A stretch of DNA of 7,323 nucleotides, from contig CAKUJL010000075.1 in NCBI GenBank assembly GCA_934661715.1, positions 1 to 7,323 of the forward strand, written 5' to 3'. The DNA is from an uncultured Oscillospiraceae bacterium (GTDB lineage Bacteria; Bacillota; Clostridia; Oscillospirales; Oscillospiraceae). Positions 6,241 to 7,323 of the stretch are shown here, in pieces. The notes beneath the pieces were generated by a model. The model did no database searches. It was not told the DNA's origin and saw nothing but the letters and a program-made list of their open reading frames with translations. Numbering within the stretch: the first letter of the stretch is position 1; every line of letters begins with the position of its first letter. Position numbers and translations under genes: made by a program.

Positions 6241-7008
6241 ATGTTAGCAATCGAACGGAAAAACGAAATACTTCAGAAGCTCCGCGCCGAACAGCGCGTT
6301 CTGGTCAGTGAATTGGCCGCGCACTATCAGGTCACGGAGGAAACCATCCGCCGCGATCTCGACAAGCTCGAAAAGGAGGGCTACGCCACCAAAACCTACG
6401 GCGGCGCGATTCTCGGCAACAGCACCAAGACCGACCTCTCCCACGCCATCCGCAGCAAGACGAACGTCGAATACAAAAACCAGATTGCCGAGCTCGTCTG
6501 CGAAATGGTGGACGACGGCGACCATCTGATGCTGGACGACAGCTCCACGGCGCTGTTCTGCGCGAAAAAGCTGCGCGATAAGAAAAACCTCACCATCATC
6601 ACGAACTCCGTCGAGCTCGTGGTGGAGCTGGCAAACGTCGAAACGTGGACGATCCTCCTCACCGGCGGCCGGCTCAAGGCCGAGTCTCTGGCCTTAGTAG
6701 GAAGCCAGTGCGAAAAATACCTCGGCAACTACCACGTCGACAAGGTCTTCGTCTCCTGCAAGGGCATGGACAAAGACGCCGGTGTCACTGACTCCAACGA
6801 GCTGACCGCCCTCATCAAGCAGTCGATGCTCCGCGCCGGCCGGCAGAAGATCCTCATCATCGACTCTTCGAAATTCGACAAGGTCTCGTTTGTCAACATC
6901 ACCCCCGTCTCCGGCGTCGAGGCCGTCGTGACAAACGCCAAGCCCACCGACGCATGGCTCCGCCACTTCGAAGAACAGGGCGTCCGCTGCATCTATCCGA
7001 AGGACTGA
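6241..7008 (+). CDS. DeoR/GlpR-family transcriptional repressor
   Basis: This is a DNA-binding regulator of the DeoR family, whose members usually repress sugar or sugar-phosphate catabolic operons and are released by a phosphorylated sugar. The ATG at 6241 is chosen because AAAGGA (6228-6233) lies 7 nt upstream and the protein then begins MLAIERKNEIL, as is typical; an in-frame TTG at 6223 lacks such a site. The 255 residues match the family's usual length of about 250-260. The N-terminal winged helix-turn-helix spans about 1-57, with recognition region VSELAAHYQVTEETIRRDLD (22-41) and the signature KTYGGA (51-56). The C-terminal sensor domain spans about 70-232, with LDDSST (98-103), TNS (121-123), TGGRL (141-145), and IIDSSKFDK (206-214), the expected sugar-phosphate pocket elements. 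No sugar kinase or transporter gene adjoins it, so the target and inducer are unknown. It may regulate itself or the divergent operon. Confidence 0.92.
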   Translation: MLAIERKNEILQKLRAEQRVLVSELAAHYQVTEETIRRDLDKLEKEGYATKTYGGAILGNSTKTDLSHAIRSKTNVEYKNQIAELVCEMVDDGDHLMLDDSSTALFCAKKLRDKKNLTIITNSVELVVELANVETWTILLTGGRLKAESLALVGSQCEKYLGNYHVDKVFVSCKGMDKDAGVTDSNELTALIKQSMLRAGRQKILIIDSSKFDKVSFVNITPVSGVEAVVTNAKPTDAWLRHFEEQGVRCIYPKD

Positions 7009-7009
7009 G

Positions 7010-7033
7010 AAAAACCGCTTGACACGCAAGCGG
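7010..7033 (-). terminator. Second minus-strand terminator downstream of the toxin gene
   Basis: On the minus strand CCGCTTG (7033-7027) pairs with CAAGCGG (7021-7015) across a 5-nt loop and is followed by TTTTT (7014-7010): a good intrinsic terminator. It would catch toxin transcripts that pass the first terminator and keep them out of the DeoR gene. On the plus strand the same stem, just after the DeoR stop, is followed by CTCAGGTTT, a poor U-tract, so termination of the DeoR mRNA here would be weak. Confidence 0.7.
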
Positions 7034-7047
7034 CTCAGGTTTATACT
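7019..7047 (+). promoter_or_regulatory. Strong sigma-A promoter of the antitoxin RNA
   Basis: A perfect TTGACA (7019-7024) and TATACT (7042-7047, 5/6) are separated by the ideal 17 bp. It lies 10 nt after the DeoR stop codon and is not followed by any ribosome site or reading frame, but by a terminator about 100 nt downstream. That is the pattern of a small-RNA gene. Transcription should begin near A7054. The -35 hexamer lies inside the terminator stem of the opposite strand. Confidence 0.85.
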
Positions 7048-7053
7048 GTAGAT

Positions 7054-7151
7054 ACAAAAAGGTGTGCTACCCGGCAAACGAGTGGCTCCCCGAGATTACT
7101 TAAAAAGAAGTAACCGCTATCTTTGTGAGGGATGGGCGGTTACTTCTTTTT
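7054..7151 (+). ncRNA. Type I antitoxin small RNA (about 98 nt), convergent with the holin-like toxin
   Basis: The span runs from the expected start of the strong promoter to the T-run of the terminator. There is no credible ORF or ribosome site. The 5' half can fold into an 8-position stem with one mismatch, 7066-7073 against 7079-7086, with a GCAAA loop, leaving TCCCCGAG exposed. The segment TGGCTCCCC (7083-7091) can form 9 pairs, one a G-U, with GGGGGGCCA, which includes the Shine-Dalgarno of the toxin mRNA. The 3' half is antisense to the end of the toxin mRNA over about 50 nt (7101-7152), including the last four codons and stop. Both features match known type I systems with convergent RNAs sharing a terminator, such as par/fst. 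The exact ends are inferred. Confidence 0.75.
7072..7091 (+). repeat. Inverted repeat shared by antitoxin RNA and toxin leader (left copy)
   Basis: CGGCAAACGAGTGGCTCCCC here matches the minus-strand sequence at 7321-7302 in 17 of 20 positions; all three differences are transitions. Because the two transcripts run toward each other, both RNAs carry the same sequence, not its complement. The conserved part, GGCTCCCC, is the segment able to pair with the toxin's Shine-Dalgarno. Confidence 0.7.
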
Positions 7152-7152
7152 A
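7101..7152. terminator. Shared bidirectional terminator of antitoxin RNA and toxin mRNA
   Basis: A perfect 17-bp inverted repeat: TAAAAAGAAGTAACCGC at 7101-7117 and GCGGTTACTTCTTTTTA at 7136-7152, with an 18-nt loop. Both strands end in CTTCTTTTT, so each convergent transcript terminates here. The toxin's last codons (AAA AAG AAG TAA) form part of one arm. A competing 6-bp hairpin, TTACTT (7096-7101) with AAGTAA (7108-7113), is also possible. Confidence 0.88.
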
Positions 7153-7232
7153 CTGTTGCAGACCTTTATGACGAGGCCGATGATGCTGACCAAAAGAATA
7201 CAAAACTGGAACAAGTCCGCGTATGTAACCAT
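7140..7232 (-). CDS. Putative holin-like toxin peptide of a type I toxin-antitoxin system (30 aa)
   Basis: The peptide starts MVTYADLFQF, continues with a hydrophobic helix of about residues 7-24 (LFQFCILLVSIIGLVIKV), and ends CNSKKK. One membrane-spanning helix with a charged, lysine-rich tail is the standard form of small type I toxins, and the MVTYADLFQF opening matches my recall of the putative holin-like toxin family (Hol-Tox). Such peptides are thought to insert in the membrane and reduce its potential. A very strong ribosome site, AGGAAAGGGGGG (7252-7241), lies 8 nt before the ATG. The stop codon is inside the shared terminator. The leader exceeds 90 nt and its promoter lies beyond the right edge. 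It overlaps the antisense RNA at its 3' end. No database search was possible, so the family name rests on pattern and context. Confidence 0.85.
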   Translation of the reverse strand: MVTYADLFQFCILLVSIIGLVIKVCNSKKK

Positions 7233-7240
7233 GGATTTGG

Positions 7241-7309
7241 CCCCCCTTTCCTGAAGTCAGGGGACAGCAAAAAGTTGTTAGCCCCCTGCGCAAAGCGCGT
7301 TGGGGAGCC
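7241..7309 (-). promoter_or_regulatory. Structured 5' leader of the toxin mRNA that can mask its own ribosome site
   Basis: On the minus strand GGCTCCCC (7309-7302) can pair perfectly (one G-U) with GGGGGGCC of the Shine-Dalgarno (7246-7239). The same segment can instead pair with GGGGGCT (7286-7280), enclosing GCGC-TTT-GCGC (7298-7288). A third small hairpin, CCTG-ACTT-CAGG (7261-7250), abuts the ribosome site. These alternatives would allow a folded, untranslated full-length mRNA and an active processed form, as in other type I toxins. This is paper folding only. Confidence 0.5.
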
Positions 7310-7321
7310 GCCCGCTTGCCG
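7302..7321 (-). repeat. Inverted repeat shared by antitoxin RNA and toxin leader (right copy)
   Basis: Read on the minus strand this is CGGCAAGCGGGCGGCTCCCC, the partner of 7072-7091. It lies in the long 5' leader of the toxin mRNA. The repeat may continue past the right edge, but the two bases visible upstream (AA) already differ from the left copy. Confidence 0.7.
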
Positions 7322-7323
7322 TT

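Noticed and set aside
7072..7321. The 20-bp inverted repeat as terminal repeats of a 250-bp mobile element
   Set aside because: The repeats lie inside the two transcripts, no target-site duplication is visible, and a role in RNA pairing explains the conserved part better.

Overview
The window looks like a chromosomal segment of a moderately high-GC gut Clostridia, most plausibly Oscillospiraceae/Ruminococcaceae. This is inferred from the MBOAT/DHHW acyl-transfer gene pair, strong AGGAGG ribosome binding sites, a Ser/Thr kinase with an extracytoplasmic FN3 stalk, and a tiny holin-like toxin of the kind common in these bacteria. GC-rich genes are separated by short AT-rich regulatory gaps. No tRNA, rRNA, CRISPR array, insertion sequence or phage gene is visible.

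Layout. (1) Positions 106-2829, plus strand: a membrane-anchored Ser/Thr protein kinase. A cytoplasmic kinase domain, an acidic linker and one transmembrane helix are followed by four FN3-like repeats with an 87-88 residue period and a C-terminal extracytoplasmic domain. (2) Positions 2833-3060: the convergent gap, with a bidirectional terminator and a 110-bp palindromic MITE/REP-like repeat whose two arms each fold into a 9-bp hairpin. (3) Positions 3061-5946, minus strand: a two-gene operon encoding an MBOAT membrane acyltransferase, then a DHHW-motif SGNH-type protein. Together these form the classic module that carries an acyl group across the membrane and O-acylates an envelope or extracellular polysaccharide. 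(4) Positions 5947-6240: an AT-rich divergent control region with candidate promoters for the operon and for the next gene. (5) Positions 6241-7008, plus strand: a DeoR/GlpR-family repressor. (6) Positions 7010-7323: a compact type I toxin-antitoxin locus. A 30-residue holin-like membrane peptide lies on the minus strand. A small RNA of about 98 nt lies convergent on the plus strand with a near-consensus sigma-A promoter. The two share a 17-bp bidirectional terminator.

How the parts work together. The kinase could sense the cell envelope, and the convergent operon modifies an envelope polymer, but nothing in the sequence proves they are linked. The DeoR repressor sits beside no obvious sugar operon, so its regulon lies elsewhere or beyond the window. 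The most interesting region is the right end. The small RNA carries UGGCUCCCC, which can pair over 9 bp with the toxin's Shine-Dalgarno stretch GGGGGGCCA. The toxin's own 5' leader carries a second copy of the same motif inside a 20-bp inverted repeat. This suggests a toxin mRNA that can block its own ribosome site and a trans/antisense RNA that uses the same sequence to block it.
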